From positions 5,001 through 69,000 of the forward strand of contig NZ_LIRF01000006.1 in the NCBI RefSeq assembly GCF_001297705.1: a stretch of 64,000 bases of DNA. Direction: 5' to 3'. Made by a program: the position numbers and the translations under genes. The notes under the pieces were generated by a model. The model had not been told where the DNA came from. It made no database searches and saw nothing but the letters and a program-made list of their open reading frames with translations. Below are positions 11,601-20,835 of this stretch, piece after piece (positions within the stretch are counted from its first letter, which is position 1; every line of letters starts with the position of its first letter). The stretch is from Chryseobacterium sp. ERMR1:04. GTDB taxonomy: Bacteria > Bacteroidota > Bacteroidia > Flavobacteriales > Weeksellaceae.

Positions 11601-12563
11601 GATAGTTCGGTAATGGTCCTCCGATAGTCAGTTCTTCTGTACTATTCAGAATAATCATGTTTGAAGAAACGGTGGTTTCTGTAGGTCCATAACTATTAAT
11701 GAATGTTCGGTAAGGTTTTGCCCATTTTTCCTGTACCTGCTTGGTGCAGGCTTCCCCCCTGTATTGATAAGTCGTATAGAAGGAACTTCATCAATAATAG
11801 CCAGAATACTGGGAACAGCATGGAGAACGGTGATCTTGTTTTTAGTTAGAACCTCACTTAATTCATCTATTGCTTTTACCGTTGTAGCATCGGCGATCCA
11901 GATGGTAGCGCCTGAAAAAAGACTGATCCATACTTCCTCACACCACATGTCAAAAGAAACCGAAAATCCTTGATAAATGATGTCTGTATCTTTTATTCCT
12001 ATAAAATCTTCTTCGGATCTGATTAGGTGGCAGATATTGCGATGGGAGATTGGGATTCCTTTTGGGTTTCCGGTACTTCCTGAAGTAAATAAAACGTAGG
12101 CCCAGTTATCGGGTGTATTTTCAATAGAAAGCGCTGGAATGATATCTTTTGGCTGTTGTGCTATTGATAGAGGTGTACAGTGGATATGAGCATCAGTATC
12201 TGAAAAATACGTTTTTACCTGAATGTCTGTGAACACCTGTTTAATACGGTCTTCAGGCATTTCTCTATCCAAAGGAACATAGGATGCTCCTGCTTTTATT
12301 ATTCCCAATATAGCGACAGGAAGTTCCATACTTCTGGGGTACCATACTCCAACACTGTCACCCGGTTTTACCCCTTCGCTTTGTAATTGTAAGGCAATAG
12401 CATTGCTCCAGCTGTCTAATTCTTCATAAGACAGTTTTTTATCTCCAAAAATAAAGGCCGTTTTATCTTTATATCTTTCAAAAATAGGGGTTAAAAGTTG
12501 AGGGAGGGTTTCGTCTTTTATAAATTCAGGGGATATTTTCCCTAAAATAAGGCTTTTCATCAT
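8644..12563 (-). pseudogene. Pls/PosA-like non-ribosomal peptide synthetase, frameshifted
   Basis: Two frames make one gene of ~1306 residues. The N-terminal part (12563 to ~11755) holds the adenylation core: FTSGSTGNPKGIPISHRN and later RLINTGG. The C-terminal part (from ~11753) continues with YGPTETTVSSN, TGD, GRIDDQIKLRGYRIE, the KIDRKKLP lysine, a carrier domain with GGHSLLA, and then ~700 residues of membrane segments alternating with left-handed beta-helix (hexapeptide) repeats. This A-PCP-membrane architecture is that of the Pls/PosA family, which includes poly-lysine synthetase. The break is at a run of six G (minus strand; C at 11754-11759): seven would restore GGEACTKQVQEKW in frame. 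Either a real mutation, phase variation or a sequencing error. A GNAT follows; a PPTase lies beyond. Confidence 0.85.
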
Positions 12564-12638
12564 GGTTGAAGTATTTTGTCTATGGTATTACTTGGAAACT
12601 TCCATAAATATAATCCATTTCTCTTTAGTTTCAAACTC

Positions 12639-12646
12639 TAAATTTG
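12639..12646 (+). promoter_or_regulatory. -7 box upstream of upp (TAAATTTG)
   Basis: Matches TAnnTTTG, 57 bp before the upp start. No clear TTG at the expected -33 distance, so confidence is moderate. Confidence 0.45.
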
Positions 12647-12703
12647 TAATTTTGTGGAGAATTTATAGTACTTATTCTCCTTAAAATAAAATTAAAATAT
12701 TAC

Positions 12704-13354
12704 ATGCTTACTGTTTTATCACAAAATTTTTCCTTAGTTAACCAATGGATCAACGAATTACGAAATGTAGAAATTCAACACGATCGAATGAGATTCCGTC
12801 GAAATATGGAGCGTATCGGAGAAATTGCTGCTTTTGAAATCAGTAAAGGTCTTGAAACAAGAGAAGTTGAAATTCAAACTCCTTTAGATACCATTAAGGT
12901 TACAGAAATTGCTGTTCAGCCTGTTATCACTACGATTTTGAGAGCTGGAGTTCCTTTGTTTGAAGGGATATTGAACTACCTAGATGGTGCAGACTGCGGA
13001 TTTGTTGCTGCCTACAGAAAACACGATGCCAATGACTATTTTTCTATCAAACAGGATTATTTAACGTGTCCGAGTATTGAAGGAAGACCATTGATCGTTG
13101 GAGATCCTATGTTGGCAACAGGAGCATCTCTAATAGAAGCAATCAAAGATTTGTTAACCAACGGAACGCCTTCTCAATTGCATATTGTTGCGGCAATTGC
13201 TTCGAGGCAAGGGGTTGAAACCATTCAGAATGCTTATCCCGATGCAAAAATTTGGGTAGGAGCTATTGATGAAAACCTGACTTCAAAAGGATACATTACT
13301 CCGGGATTGGGAGATGCAGGAGATCTAAGCTACGGAGAGAAACTTCAAAGATAA
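12704..13354 (+). CDS. upp: Uracil phosphoribosyltransferase
   Basis: Pyrimidine salvage: uracil plus PRPP gives UMP. The type I phosphoribosyltransferase PRPP loop is GDPMLATGAS, followed at the C-terminus by the uracil-binding YITPGLGDAGDLSYG. ILRAGVPLFEG (residues ~84-94) is the conserved flap region. Length 216 is normal. It is transcribed divergently from the NRPS operon and followed by a strong terminator, so it stands alone. Confidence 0.96.
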   Translation: MLTVLSQNFSLVNQWINELRNVEIQHDRMRFRRNMERIGEIAAFEISKGLETREVEIQTPLDTIKVTEIAVQPVITTILRAGVPLFEGILNYLDGADCGFVAAYRKHDANDYFSIKQDYLTCPSIEGRPLIVGDPMLATGASLIEAIKDLLTNGTPSQLHIVAAIASRQGVETIQNAYPDAKIWVGAIDENLTSKGYITPGLGDAGDLSYGEKLQR

Positions 13355-13398
13355 ATGATAATAGAGATTCCGGAAATCTTTTATTACATAATATATGG

Positions 13399-13440
13399 GG
13401 TCGTACTTTATTAGAAGATAAGGAGTACGGCCATTTTTTT
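13399..13440 (+). terminator. Intrinsic terminator of upp
   Basis: Stem 13399-13407 with 13424-13432 (GGTCGTACT with AGTACGGCC, one T-G pair), followed by seven T. Confidence 0.75.
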
Positions 13441-13576
13441 GTTGAAATTTTATAACCAACGATTAATTAATGAGAATATTTTCTCAGTATCGGTAAAATA
13501 AAAATGCACAGCTATTAATAGTTGCTGTGCAAGTGATGAATAAAAACTTCTAAAGATAGAGGTGTTTATATTTGTC

Positions 13577-14221
13577 TTAAAAATTATTATATAAAGCAAC
13601 TGCCTGAAAACTGGTTCCCGGCATATTTCCTCCCTGTGTACATGCAGCATTATTAAAACACATCCCTTCCAGAGCTATTGAATGTTGTCCTGCAGCCAGT
13701 TCGATAGTAAAAGAACCGGTATTGTAAAAAATTCCATAAAGATTTGTCCCGAGCAATGCTTTATTACTATAGGAATTACTGGATCTTACTGTTGTTGTAC
13801 CATCTACTACCAAATGAGTTCTCAATATTCGGGCTCTTCCGTCTGTTGCAATGTTTGTTAAGGTAATAGGTACTGAAAAATTAATGATTACCAATGCTTT
13901 TTTTACCAGTGTTATAGACTGCGTAGATATTGTGGTAGATACAGAACTGCTATTATTGTTTGCAGTAGGTAAACTCGTAAGATTAAAAAGCGGTACATAT
14001 TGTTGCGTTAAAGTGCTCTTGGGGATATAGTCTATATTTCCGTTAAGATCTGTTACTAATACCTGATCATAATTTTTATCTGTTGATTTATCGGTAAGTG
14101 TTCGTAATCTGGAGGTACCATTTACATCCAAGGTTCTTGTTGGAGTAGTTGTTTTTATACCCACCTGAGCGTTAACAATGATTGATAACAATATTAAAAT
14201 ATTATAAATTTTTTTCATCAT
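13577..14221 (-). CDS. Secreted protein of unknown function, tandem paralog A
   Basis: A signal peptide (MMKKIYNILILLSIIVNA) is followed by QVGIKTTTPTRTLDVNGTSR, a start motif that I associate with Bacteroidota secreted or surface proteins. A short linker and a ~130-residue beta-rich domain follow, ending in GGNMPGTSFQAVALYNN. The C-terminal domain contains CFNNAACTQGG, where the two cysteines may form a disulfide. It shares about two thirds of its residues with the next gene upstream (14524-15165) over the whole length, a clear tandem duplication. No T9SS sorting domain is visible. Function unknown. Confidence 0.75.
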   Translation of the reverse strand: MMKKIYNILILLSIIVNAQVGIKTTTPTRTLDVNGTSRLRTLTDKSTDKNYDQVLVTDLNGNIDYIPKSTLTQQYVPLFNLTSLPTANNNSSSVSTTISTQSITLVKKALVIINFSVPITLTNIATDGRARILRTHLVVDGTTTVRSSNSYSNKALLGTNLYGIFYNTGSFTIELAAGQHSIALEGMCFNNAACTQGGNMPGTSFQAVALYNNF

Positions 14222-14523
14222 TTTTTGTTTTAACTATAAATACCATTTTTCCTAGCTACGATCAAACATTCATACTTTATTATTTCGGTTATAAGGGGTG
14301 TATATGTTATTGGTAGCAGTGTGTTTCTTGTGGTAAAATTCCTTTACTAAAAGTATAGGTATTAATTTGTGCTTTTAAATAGGAATAACCGAGAGTAGTT
14401 ATTTCATTGTTAAAAGAAATAGAATAATCCTAAATCCATCGCTAATCATGTAGTAGGATCTTTATATTTGTTATTTTAAAAAGAATAAAGAATAGTTATA
14501 TGGTATTGATTTATAGTTTATTA

Positions 14524-15165
14524 TTAGTAATTGTTGTATAAAGCAGTGGCTTGGAAGTTAGTTCCGGGTAGGTTTCCTCCTTGTGTACATGCAGCATTGT
14601 CCATGCAGAAACCTTCTAAAGAAATTGAATGTGTTCCTGCAGCAAGTTCAATAAAATAAGAACCGGTATTGTAAAAAAGTCCAAACAGATTTGTTCCGGT
14701 GCTTGTACTATTGGTATAAATATTACTTGATCTTACCGAAGTATTACCATCCACAAGCAAATGAGTTATTAGGATACGGGCTCTTCCGTCACTTGCAGTA
14801 TTAGATAGGTTAATAGGTACTGAGAAATTGATTATTACCAATGCTTTCTTAGCAAGCGTTATAGATTGTGTAGATATGGTGGAGGCTGTTGTATTACTAT
14901 TATTAAGTGTAGAGGGCAATGTTTTGAGATGGAATAGTTCCACATATTGCTGATTCAAACTGCTTTTAGGAACATATTCTACATTTCCACTGGCATCGGT
15001 TGTTAAGACCTGATCATAATTTTTATCGTTTGATTTATCAGTAAGAGTTCGTATTCGGGATGTACCGTTCACATCCAAAGTTCTGGTTGGGTCAGGGGTT
15101 TTTATCCCAACTTGAGCATTGGTTATGATTGCTACAAAGATTGAAATTGTGCAAAGTTTTTTCAT
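14524..15165 (-). CDS. Secreted protein of unknown function, tandem paralog B
   Basis: Same architecture as its downstream paralog: signal peptide MKKLCTISIFVAIITNA, then QVGIKTPDPTRTLDVNGTSR, the conserved KNYDQVLTTDASGNVEYVPK block and the C-terminal beta domain with CMDNAACTQGG. At 213 residues it differs by one residue in length. The 302-bp gap between the copies (14222-14523) is AT-rich, shows no clear promoter box or terminator, and may include decayed sequence. It lies 25 bp after comF on the same strand. Confidence 0.75.
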   Translation of the reverse strand: MKKLCTISIFVAIITNAQVGIKTPDPTRTLDVNGTSRIRTLTDKSNDKNYDQVLTTDASGNVEYVPKSSLNQQYVELFHLKTLPSTLNNSNTTASTISTQSITLAKKALVIINFSVPINLSNTASDGRARILITHLLVDGNTSVRSSNIYTNSTSTGTNLFGLFYNTGSYFIELAAGTHSISLEGFCMDNAACTQGGNLPGTNFQATALYNNY

Positions 15166-15190
15166 CGTCAGTGTTGTTTAATTATACATT

Positions 15191-15859
15191 TTATTTATCC
15201 ATAGCCATGACCAGTATGCTTATTTTATTATCACCTTTTGTGAGGATCTGCCATACTGCTGTGGCCATTGTGTTTCCTGTTGTAAAAACATCGTCTATCA
15301 AAAGGATATGTTTTCCTGAAATATTTTTATTGATAGAAAATAAATTTTCTGTTTTTAAACGATGTTTTTTATCTTGTAAAGCTTGTGCTTTAGAATAATG
15401 AACTTTGGTGATTATTTCATGGTCAAAAGGAATATTGTAAAATTCAGATAGCGTTTCAGCAAATAAATGCAACTGATTATATCCACGCTCTTTTTGTTTC
15501 TTTTTATGAAGAGGAATACTTACTATTAAGTCAGGCTTTCCATTTTTAAAATCTATACGTTCCGTTATCCAATGGGCGAGGATCTTTCCTGTTTTTTCTC
15601 TCCCTTTATATTTTAGTTCATGGATAATCTTTTGGCTCACACTTTTTTTTTCAAATTGTAATAATGCATACGCATTTTCTATAGGAAAAAGTGTTTTACA
15701 TATTTCTTTAAGTGTATTCTCCTCAAAATAATCGAAATGTGTGAATTGAATTTTTTCAAAACATAGTGTGCAAGTAAGAAGATTAGCGTCAATAATCATA
15801 TTACAATGTAAGCACCGATTTGGGAAAAAAAGATCAAGAAACATATGCTTTCTAATCAT
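15191..15859 (-). CDS. comF: ComF-family phosphoribosyltransferase-like protein
   Basis: ComF proteins take part in DNA uptake during natural transformation in species that are competent. The N-terminal zinc-finger-like half has CLHCNMII and CTLC (two CxxC pairs, residues ~16-35), and the C-terminal half is a phosphoribosyltransferase fold with the PRPP loop ILLIDDVFTTGNTMATA (~178-194) and the ERGYNQLHL motif typical of the family. Length 222 is normal. Whether this organism is competent cannot be told from the window. Confidence 0.9.
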   Translation of the reverse strand: MIRKHMFLDLFFPNRCLHCNMIIDANLLTCTLCFEKIQFTHFDYFEENTLKEICKTLFPIENAYALLQFEKKSVSQKIIHELKYKGREKTGKILAHWITERIDFKNGKPDLIVSIPLHKKKQKERGYNQLHLFAETLSEFYNIPFDHEIITKVHYSKAQALQDKKHRLKTENLFSINKNISGKHILLIDDVFTTGNTMATAVWQILTKGDNKISILVMAMDK

Positions 15860-16136
15860 TAATATGAATTAAAGCTAGTAAAATCAATGTTAATTAAATG
15901 TTAAATATGGATTTATTTTTCGTTATTTGATATTTATTGCTGAATAATTTTACTTTTTTAATAAAAAATAAAGCAGTTTTGTTTTTATACTAGTTAAAAA
16001 TTAATCATTTTTTATAATCGATTGTATTTTAACGTATTAAGCTTATTAAATTAATTTGAATATTAGTTATTGTGAAAATTAATAATTTCAAGTACGGAAT
16101 TATAGTTTAAAATAAATAATACTGATTTACAGTGTT

Positions 16137-17612
16137 TTACAAAAGTTCCTTTCTTATCTTATCAACAGCATTTTTCATACTCAAATTAAAGTACTCTTTT
16201 TCCAGACGAATTGGCGGGGCTTGTCTCACTTCACAATCTGCGATGCTACAGGACTCACAAGTCACTCCAACATTGATGGTTTTTAAAGTAGGAGATTTAA
16301 TAAAATTAATTTTTTTGATCGTCTGAGAATTCAATAAAATTCCAAGGCAATAACTTCTGTTGCTGCCGTCAGAAAAAGGATTTTTCTGCGAAGTTGAAAT
16401 CACAAGATAGCTGATTCCCTGGTCTTTATAATGAGAGATTTGAGCATCAGTTAATGTTTCATTTTCTTTTAAATGAGCTAGGTTTTTCACGGCAATCCAT
16501 CTTCTGCAATAATGCTCATTGGTGGCGTTGGCGTGTGGAGCTTGCTGATGATTAAGGTGTAGCTCTTTTAAAATCTGAATTTTATCTGAATTTTTCTTCT
16601 TGACTAAACATAAATAAAAGAGATCTTTAATTCCTAATTCGGAAGAGAGGACATTTGTTAGTCGATAATAAAATGTTTCCGGAGAATGAGTGAAATTTTC
16701 AATCAGGCTTTCGAAACTTTTAGGTTCCCAGGTATTTTGCAAGAAAAAATTAGACGTGTTTTCAATGATTTGTTCTTTTGAAATTAATAAAGCTCCTGCA
16801 AAATAAGATGCATAAAAATTATTCAGAATTTCTTCAAAACTTCCAAAATCCAACCATGAATAAGTATTCGGACGATTTTTTAATTCCAAAACATTGAAAC
16901 CTATTTCTTTCGCCAGAATAAAAGTTTTCTGATCTTTTTCAAGTTTATTATTCAGCAACAGTAACTTTTTCTCAGGAATAAATAAAGAGCGAAGATTGTC
17001 TAAAGCGCCGTATGTTTCAAAATTGTTTGATTGAATGGTATAATTAAATTTTTCAATCAAAATATTTTCCAAGACTTCGGATTTTATATTTTTACTGATT
17101 TCCAACAGATTTTCCTCTGCAAAGCGGACTACTTTTTCTTCTATTTCAGGGAAATAATTGTCATACAACTCTTGAAAGGATCGTAAAACAGCAAAATAAA
17201 AACGTTCTTTTCCTAAATTATAATTCTGAGAAATTTCAATTAATGCATTAATAAAAGCGGTTACTTTTTTAGGCGCATCACTAATAATACTGATTAAATT
17301 ATTCTTATTAATTCCAAAAAGTTCTAACGGAACCTCTTTAAAAAAATCTGATTGTAGGATTTCATTAAATGGTGCTAAACTTTTATCCAATTTCGTTGAA
17401 ACAAGATCATCAAAGGTACAGTTCAAAGATTCTGAAAGTTGAATAATCTTATCGTGTTTCGGATATTTTTTACCGTTTTCAATTTCGTTTAAATAAGATT
17501 TAGATAAACCTGTTTTTACGGCAAGGTCCTGTAAAGACCAATTTTTCTTTTGTCTTTGTTGTTTCAGTTTTAATCCGAAAACCGTTTTGATAAAGTCGCT
17601 GTCAGAATTCAT
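16137..17612 (-). CDS. XRE-type regulator of the RamB/ScfR family (short-chain acyl-CoA/glyoxylate)
   Basis: From MNSDSDF (17612) it is 491 residues. Residues ~10-65 are a helix-turn-helix (WSLQDLAVKTGLSKSYLNEIENG). The middle resembles the IrrE/ImmA-like region of this family and the C-terminus has the Cys motif GVTCESCSIADCEVRQAPP, comparable to the C-x-x-C...C motif of RamB-type regulators. RamB in actinobacteria represses aceA and aceB in an acetate-dependent way, and ScfR-type proteins act on acyl-CoA metabolism. Here the gene is transcribed away from aceB-aceA, with a 28-bp palindrome between them, which supports local control. An in-frame ATG 12 codons upstream exists, but a TAnnTTTG box (minus strand, 17617-17624) sits between the two, so 17612 is more likely. 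Confidence 0.87.
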   Translation of the reverse strand: MNSDSDFIKTVFGLKLKQQRQKKNWSLQDLAVKTGLSKSYLNEIENGKKYPKHDKIIQLSESLNCTFDDLVSTKLDKSLAPFNEILQSDFFKEVPLELFGINKNNLISIISDAPKKVTAFINALIEISQNYNLGKERFYFAVLRSFQELYDNYFPEIEEKVVRFAEENLLEISKNIKSEVLENILIEKFNYTIQSNNFETYGALDNLRSLFIPEKKLLLLNNKLEKDQKTFILAKEIGFNVLELKNRPNTYSWLDFGSFEEILNNFYASYFAGALLISKEQIIENTSNFFLQNTWEPKSFESLIENFTHSPETFYYRLTNVLSSELGIKDLFYLCLVKKKNSDKIQILKELHLNHQQAPHANATNEHYCRRWIAVKNLAHLKENETLTDAQISHYKDQGISYLVISTSQKNPFSDGSNRSYCLGILLNSQTIKKINFIKSPTLKTINVGVTCESCSIADCEVRQAPPIRLEKEYFNLSMKNAVDKIRKELL

Positions 17613-17616
17613 TACC

Positions 17617-17624
17617 CAAATATA
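17617..17624 (-). promoter_or_regulatory. -7 box just upstream of the regulator start (TATATTTG)
   Basis: On the minus strand TATATTTG ends 4 nt before the ATG at 17612. If used, transcription would begin at or inside the start codon, giving a leaderless mRNA. No TTG at the expected upstream distance. Confidence 0.4.
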
Positions 17625-17661
17625 AAAAATAGAAGCGATTATTCGCATAATAGTTTTTTAA

Positions 17662-17689
17662 AATATTTAGCGAACGTTCGCTAAATATT
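17662..17689. promoter_or_regulatory. 28-bp perfect palindrome between the regulator and aceB
   Basis: Fourteen uninterrupted complementary pairs centred at 17675/17676; the core is TTAGCGAACGTTCGCTAA, flanked by A/T pairs. The GC-rich core stands out in an AT-rich gap of 126 bp. It ends 13 bp before the aceB -7 box and so covers its -33 region, the right place for an operator. The likely binder is the adjacent RamB-like regulator, by position only. Confidence 0.8.
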
Positions 17690-17702
17690 AAATATTTTTA
17701 TT

Positions 17703-17710
17703 TATGTTTG
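17703..17710 (+). promoter_or_regulatory. -7 box of aceB (TATGTTTG)
   Basis: Matches TAnnTTTG, 28 bp before the aceB ATG. The -33 position falls within or next to the palindrome and has no TTG, which fits a promoter controlled by the bound protein. Confidence 0.55.
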
Positions 17711-17738
17711 TAATATCAAATCACAAAATCAATAGGTT

Positions 17739-19313
17739 ATGGAAACAAAGACTCAGTTAAAAATAAAATCTGTTAATCCATTTGAAGAAATTTTCACTCC
17801 CGAATTAATAGATTTCCTAGTGGAGCTTCATCAAAATTTTAATCCAAAACGATTAGAGCTTTTAGAAGAAAGAAAAAAAACTCAGCAGGAATTTGATAAA
17901 GGGATACTGCCAAAATTTTTAAAGGAAACAGAAGAAATCCGAAATGGGAATTGGGTTTGTGCTCAACTTCCGGATGATTTATTAGACCGAAGAGTGGAAA
18001 TTACCGGACCTGTCGACCGAAAGATGATCATCAATGCTTTGAATTCTGGAGCGTCAACTTTTATGGCAGATTTTGAAGATAGTAATTCTCCGACTTGGAA
18101 TAATTGTATGCAAGGGCAAATCAATCTTTCTGATGCCATTAACCGAGAAATTGATTTCACCAATGAACAGGGAAAATCTTATCAGCTTAATGAAAAAATA
18201 GCGGTTCTTTTAATTCGTCCACGTGGTTTACATTTAAATGAAAAACATTTAGAGGTGAATGGAGAAGAAGCTTCTGCTTCGTTAGTGGATTTTGGAATCT
18301 ACTTTTTCAGGAATGTAAAACAGTTGTTGAAAAACGGAAGCGGACCTTATTTTTATCTTCCAAAATTAGAACATTACAAAGAAGCCCGTTGGTGGAACGA
18401 AGTCTTTGTTTTTGCTCAAAATTACCTCGGAATTCCGCAAGGGACCATCAAAGCAACCGTTTTGATTGAAACCATTACCGCTTCATTTCAAATTGATGAA
18501 ATTTTATTTGAATTAAAAGAACACAGCTCAGGTTTGAATTGCGGACGTTGGGACTATATTTTTTCTTTCATTAAAAAGTTTAGAAATCTACCCGAATTTA
18601 TTGTTCCCGACAGAGATCAGGTGACCATGACTTCGCCTTTTATGAGCGCGTATTCGAAAAGAGTGATTGAGATCTGTCATAAAAGAAATGTTCACGCGAT
18701 TGGTGGAATGGCAGCACAAATTCCGATTAAAGATAATTATGAAGCGAATAGTCTTGCATTTGAAAAAGTAAGAAATGATAAAAAGCGTGAAGTGAAAAAC
18801 GGGCACGACGGAACTTGGGTAGCACATCCTGCTTTGGTTTCTGTTGCCAAAAAGATTTTTGATCAATATATGCCTTCAGAAAATCAGATTGAGAAAAAAT
18901 TCGAGTATCAGATCAAAGAAAGTGATTTGTTGGAAATTCCAAAAGGTGAAATTACCGAAAAAGGAGTACGAAAAAATATCAACGTTGGAATTCTCTATAT
19001 CGAAAGTTGGTTAATGGGAATTGGGGCTGCCGCTATTTATAATTTAATGGAAGACGCAGCAACAGCCGAAATTTCAAGAACACAAATTTGGCAATGGCTA
19101 AAAAATGAAGCGGTTTTAATTGATGACAGAACATTAACCCGACCTATGATTCTTCAATGGGAACTCGAAGAAATGGAAATTATCGAAAAATATGTAGGCG
19201 AAGAACGTTTCAAAAACGGAAAATTCAATCTAGCAAAAGAGCTTTTCAATGAATTGATCTTTTCTGAAAACTTCGAAGAATTCTTAACCTTAAAAGCGTA
19301 CCCCTTTATTTGA
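17739..19313 (+). CDS. aceB: Malate synthase A
   Basis: Glyoxylate plus acetyl-CoA gives malate, the second step of the glyoxylate shunt. The 524-residue protein is of the A type (shorter than GlcB). Recognisable blocks: FMADFEDSNSPTWNNCMQGQINL, LLIRPRGLHLNEKH, KATVLIETITASFQIDEIL (catalytic acid region), GLNCGRWDYIFSFIKKF, and the C-terminal GILYIESWLMGIGAAAIYNLMEDAATAEISRTQIWQWL. It begins an operon with aceA 111 bp downstream and is divergent from the RamB-like regulator. No signal peptide; cytosolic. Confidence 0.97.
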   Translation: METKTQLKIKSVNPFEEIFTPELIDFLVELHQNFNPKRLELLEERKKTQQEFDKGILPKFLKETEEIRNGNWVCAQLPDDLLDRRVEITGPVDRKMIINALNSGASTFMADFEDSNSPTWNNCMQGQINLSDAINREIDFTNEQGKSYQLNEKIAVLLIRPRGLHLNEKHLEVNGEEASASLVDFGIYFFRNVKQLLKNGSGPYFYLPKLEHYKEARWWNEVFVFAQNYLGIPQGTIKATVLIETITASFQIDEILFELKEHSSGLNCGRWDYIFSFIKKFRNLPEFIVPDRDQVTMTSPFMSAYSKRVIEICHKRNVHAIGGMAAQIPIKDNYEANSLAFEKVRNDKKREVKNGHDGTWVAHPALVSVAKKIFDQYMPSENQIEKKFEYQIKESDLLEIPKGEITEKGVRKNINVGILYIESWLMGIGAAAIYNLMEDAATAEISRTQIWQWLKNEAVLIDDRTLTRPMILQWELEEMEIIEKYVGEERFKNGKFNLAKELFNELIFSENFEEFLTLKAYPFI

Positions 19314-19424
19314 TTTTGAGGGTTTTAGAGTGGAGTGTTTTAGAGTTTGAAAATTACTATGAATTTGCACTTTACCTAATCCCTGATTCCTAAAACCTTA
19401 TATCTAAACCCTAAAAATATTATT

Positions 19425-20705
19425 ATGAAAACAAGACAAGAACAAATTCAGGAAATAGAAAAAGACTGGTTGACAAATCCACGTTGGAACGGAGTAAAAA
19501 GACCTTATTCTGCAGAAGAAGTATTAAAATTAAGAGGCTCATATCAATTAGAATATACCATCGCAACAGAAATGTCAAAGAAATTCTGGGAAAAATTAAG
19601 TAATCAGGATTTCGTTGCAGGATTGGGAGCATTAACAGGAAATCAAGCTGTACAGGAAGTTGATGCAGGCTTGGAAGCGATTTATCTTTCAGGATGGCAG
19701 GTTGCAGCTGATGCTAATTTATCGGGAGAAATGTATCCCGATCAATCTTTGTATCCTGCGAATTCAGTGCCTTCTGTCGTGAAGAAAATTAATAATGCTT
19801 TATTGAGAGCAGATCAAATCCAATCTGTAAATGGAGGAGGAGATAAAGAATATTTAGTTCCCATCATTGCCGATGCAGAAGCAGGTTTTGGTGGAAATCT
19901 GAATGCCTACGAATTAATGAAACAAATGATCGAAGCGGGCGCTGCTGCTGTACATTTTGAAGATCAGTTGTCTTCCGCTAAAAAATGTGGTCATTTGGGA
20001 GGAAAAGTATTGGTTCCGACTCAGGAGGCGATTAATAAATTGATTGCAGCCCGTTTGGCAGCTGATGTTTTAGGAGTTCCAAGTTTAATAATTGCCCGAA
20101 CAGATGCGGATGCAGCAGATTTATTAACTTCAGATATTGATGACAGAGATAAGAAATTCGTAACGGGAGAAAGAACTTCCGAAGGTTTTTATGTCGTGAA
20201 AAATGGAGTAGAGCAGGGGATTGATCGTGGTTTGTCTTACGCTCCTTACGCAGATTTAATTTGGATGGAAACTTCAAATCCCGATTTGGAACAGGCAAGA
20301 AAATTTGCAGAAGGTATTCATGCCAAGTTCCCCGGAAAAATGTTGGCGTATAATTGTTCACCCTCTTTCAATTGGGCAGCAAGACTATCAGTAGATGAAA
20401 TGTTGAATTTCAGAGAAGAACTCGCAAAGTTGGGCTATAAATTCCAGTTTATTACGTTGGCGGGCTTCCATGCATTGAATACAGCAATGTTTGAATTGGC
20501 ATTAGCATATAAAGAAAAAGGAATGGCCGGTTATTCTGAACTTCAGGAACGTGAATTTGCATTGCAGAAAAAAGGGTTCAGAGCGGTAAAACATCAGTCT
20601 TTTGTAGGAACAGGATATTTTGATGAGGTACAGAATGTGGTGACAAGTGGTTCTTCGGCAACGGTTGCAATGAAAGATTCAACGGAAACGGCACAATTTC
20701 ATTAG
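19425..20705 (+). CDS. aceA: Isocitrate lyase
   Basis: Cleaves isocitrate to glyoxylate and succinate. The active-site loop [11 protein letters not shown] has Cys188; [12 protein letters not shown] (metal-binding Asp), ARTDADAA and YNCSPSFNW are all present. At 426 residues it is of the bacterial short type. It follows aceB by 111 bp; that gap contains only a weak GTTTTAGAGT-type repeat and no terminator, so co-transcription is likely. The hairpin at 20743 ends the unit. Confidence 0.98.
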   Translation: MKTRQEQIQEIEKDWLTNPRWNGVKRPYSAEEVLKLRGSYQLEYTIATEMSKKFWEKLSNQDFVAGLGALTGNQAVQEVDAGLEAIYLSGWQVAADANLSGEMYPDQSLYPANSVPSVVKKINNALLRADQIQSVNGGGDKEYLVPIIADAEAGFGGNLNAYELMKQMIEAGAAAVHFEDQLSSAKKCGHLGGKVLVPTQEAINKLIAARLAADVLGVPSLIIARTDADAADLLTSDIDDRDKKFVTGERTSEGFYVVKNGVEQGIDRGLSYAPYADLIWMETSNPDLEQARKFAEGIHAKFPGKMLAYNCSPSFNWAARLSVDEMLNFREELAKLGYKFQFITLAGFHALNTAMFELALAYKEKGMAGYSELQEREFALQKKGFRAVKHQSFVGTGYFDEVQNVVTSGSSATVAMKDSTETAQFH

Positions 20706-20742
20706 ATCATTTTTTCCTATTTAAATAAATTTTTTAGATGTG

Positions 20743-20770
20743 AACCTTCTCAGTTTTGGGAAGGTTTTTA
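20743..20770 (+). terminator. Intrinsic terminator of aceBA
   Basis: AACCTTC (20743-20749) pairs with GAAGGTT (20760-20766), followed by T residues; 38 bp after the aceA stop. Confidence 0.7.
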
Positions 20771-20802
20771 GGTTAGAATTAAAATTAAAAATTTAAAGTT
20801 CA

Positions 20803-20810
20803 TATATTTG
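20803..20810 (+). promoter_or_regulatory. -7 box of the thioesterase gene (TATATTTG)
   Basis: Matches TAnnTTTG, 25 bp before the ATG; no clear TTG upstream. Confidence 0.4.
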
Positions 20811-20835
20811 AATAGTAATGAAGAAGTGAAAAATA

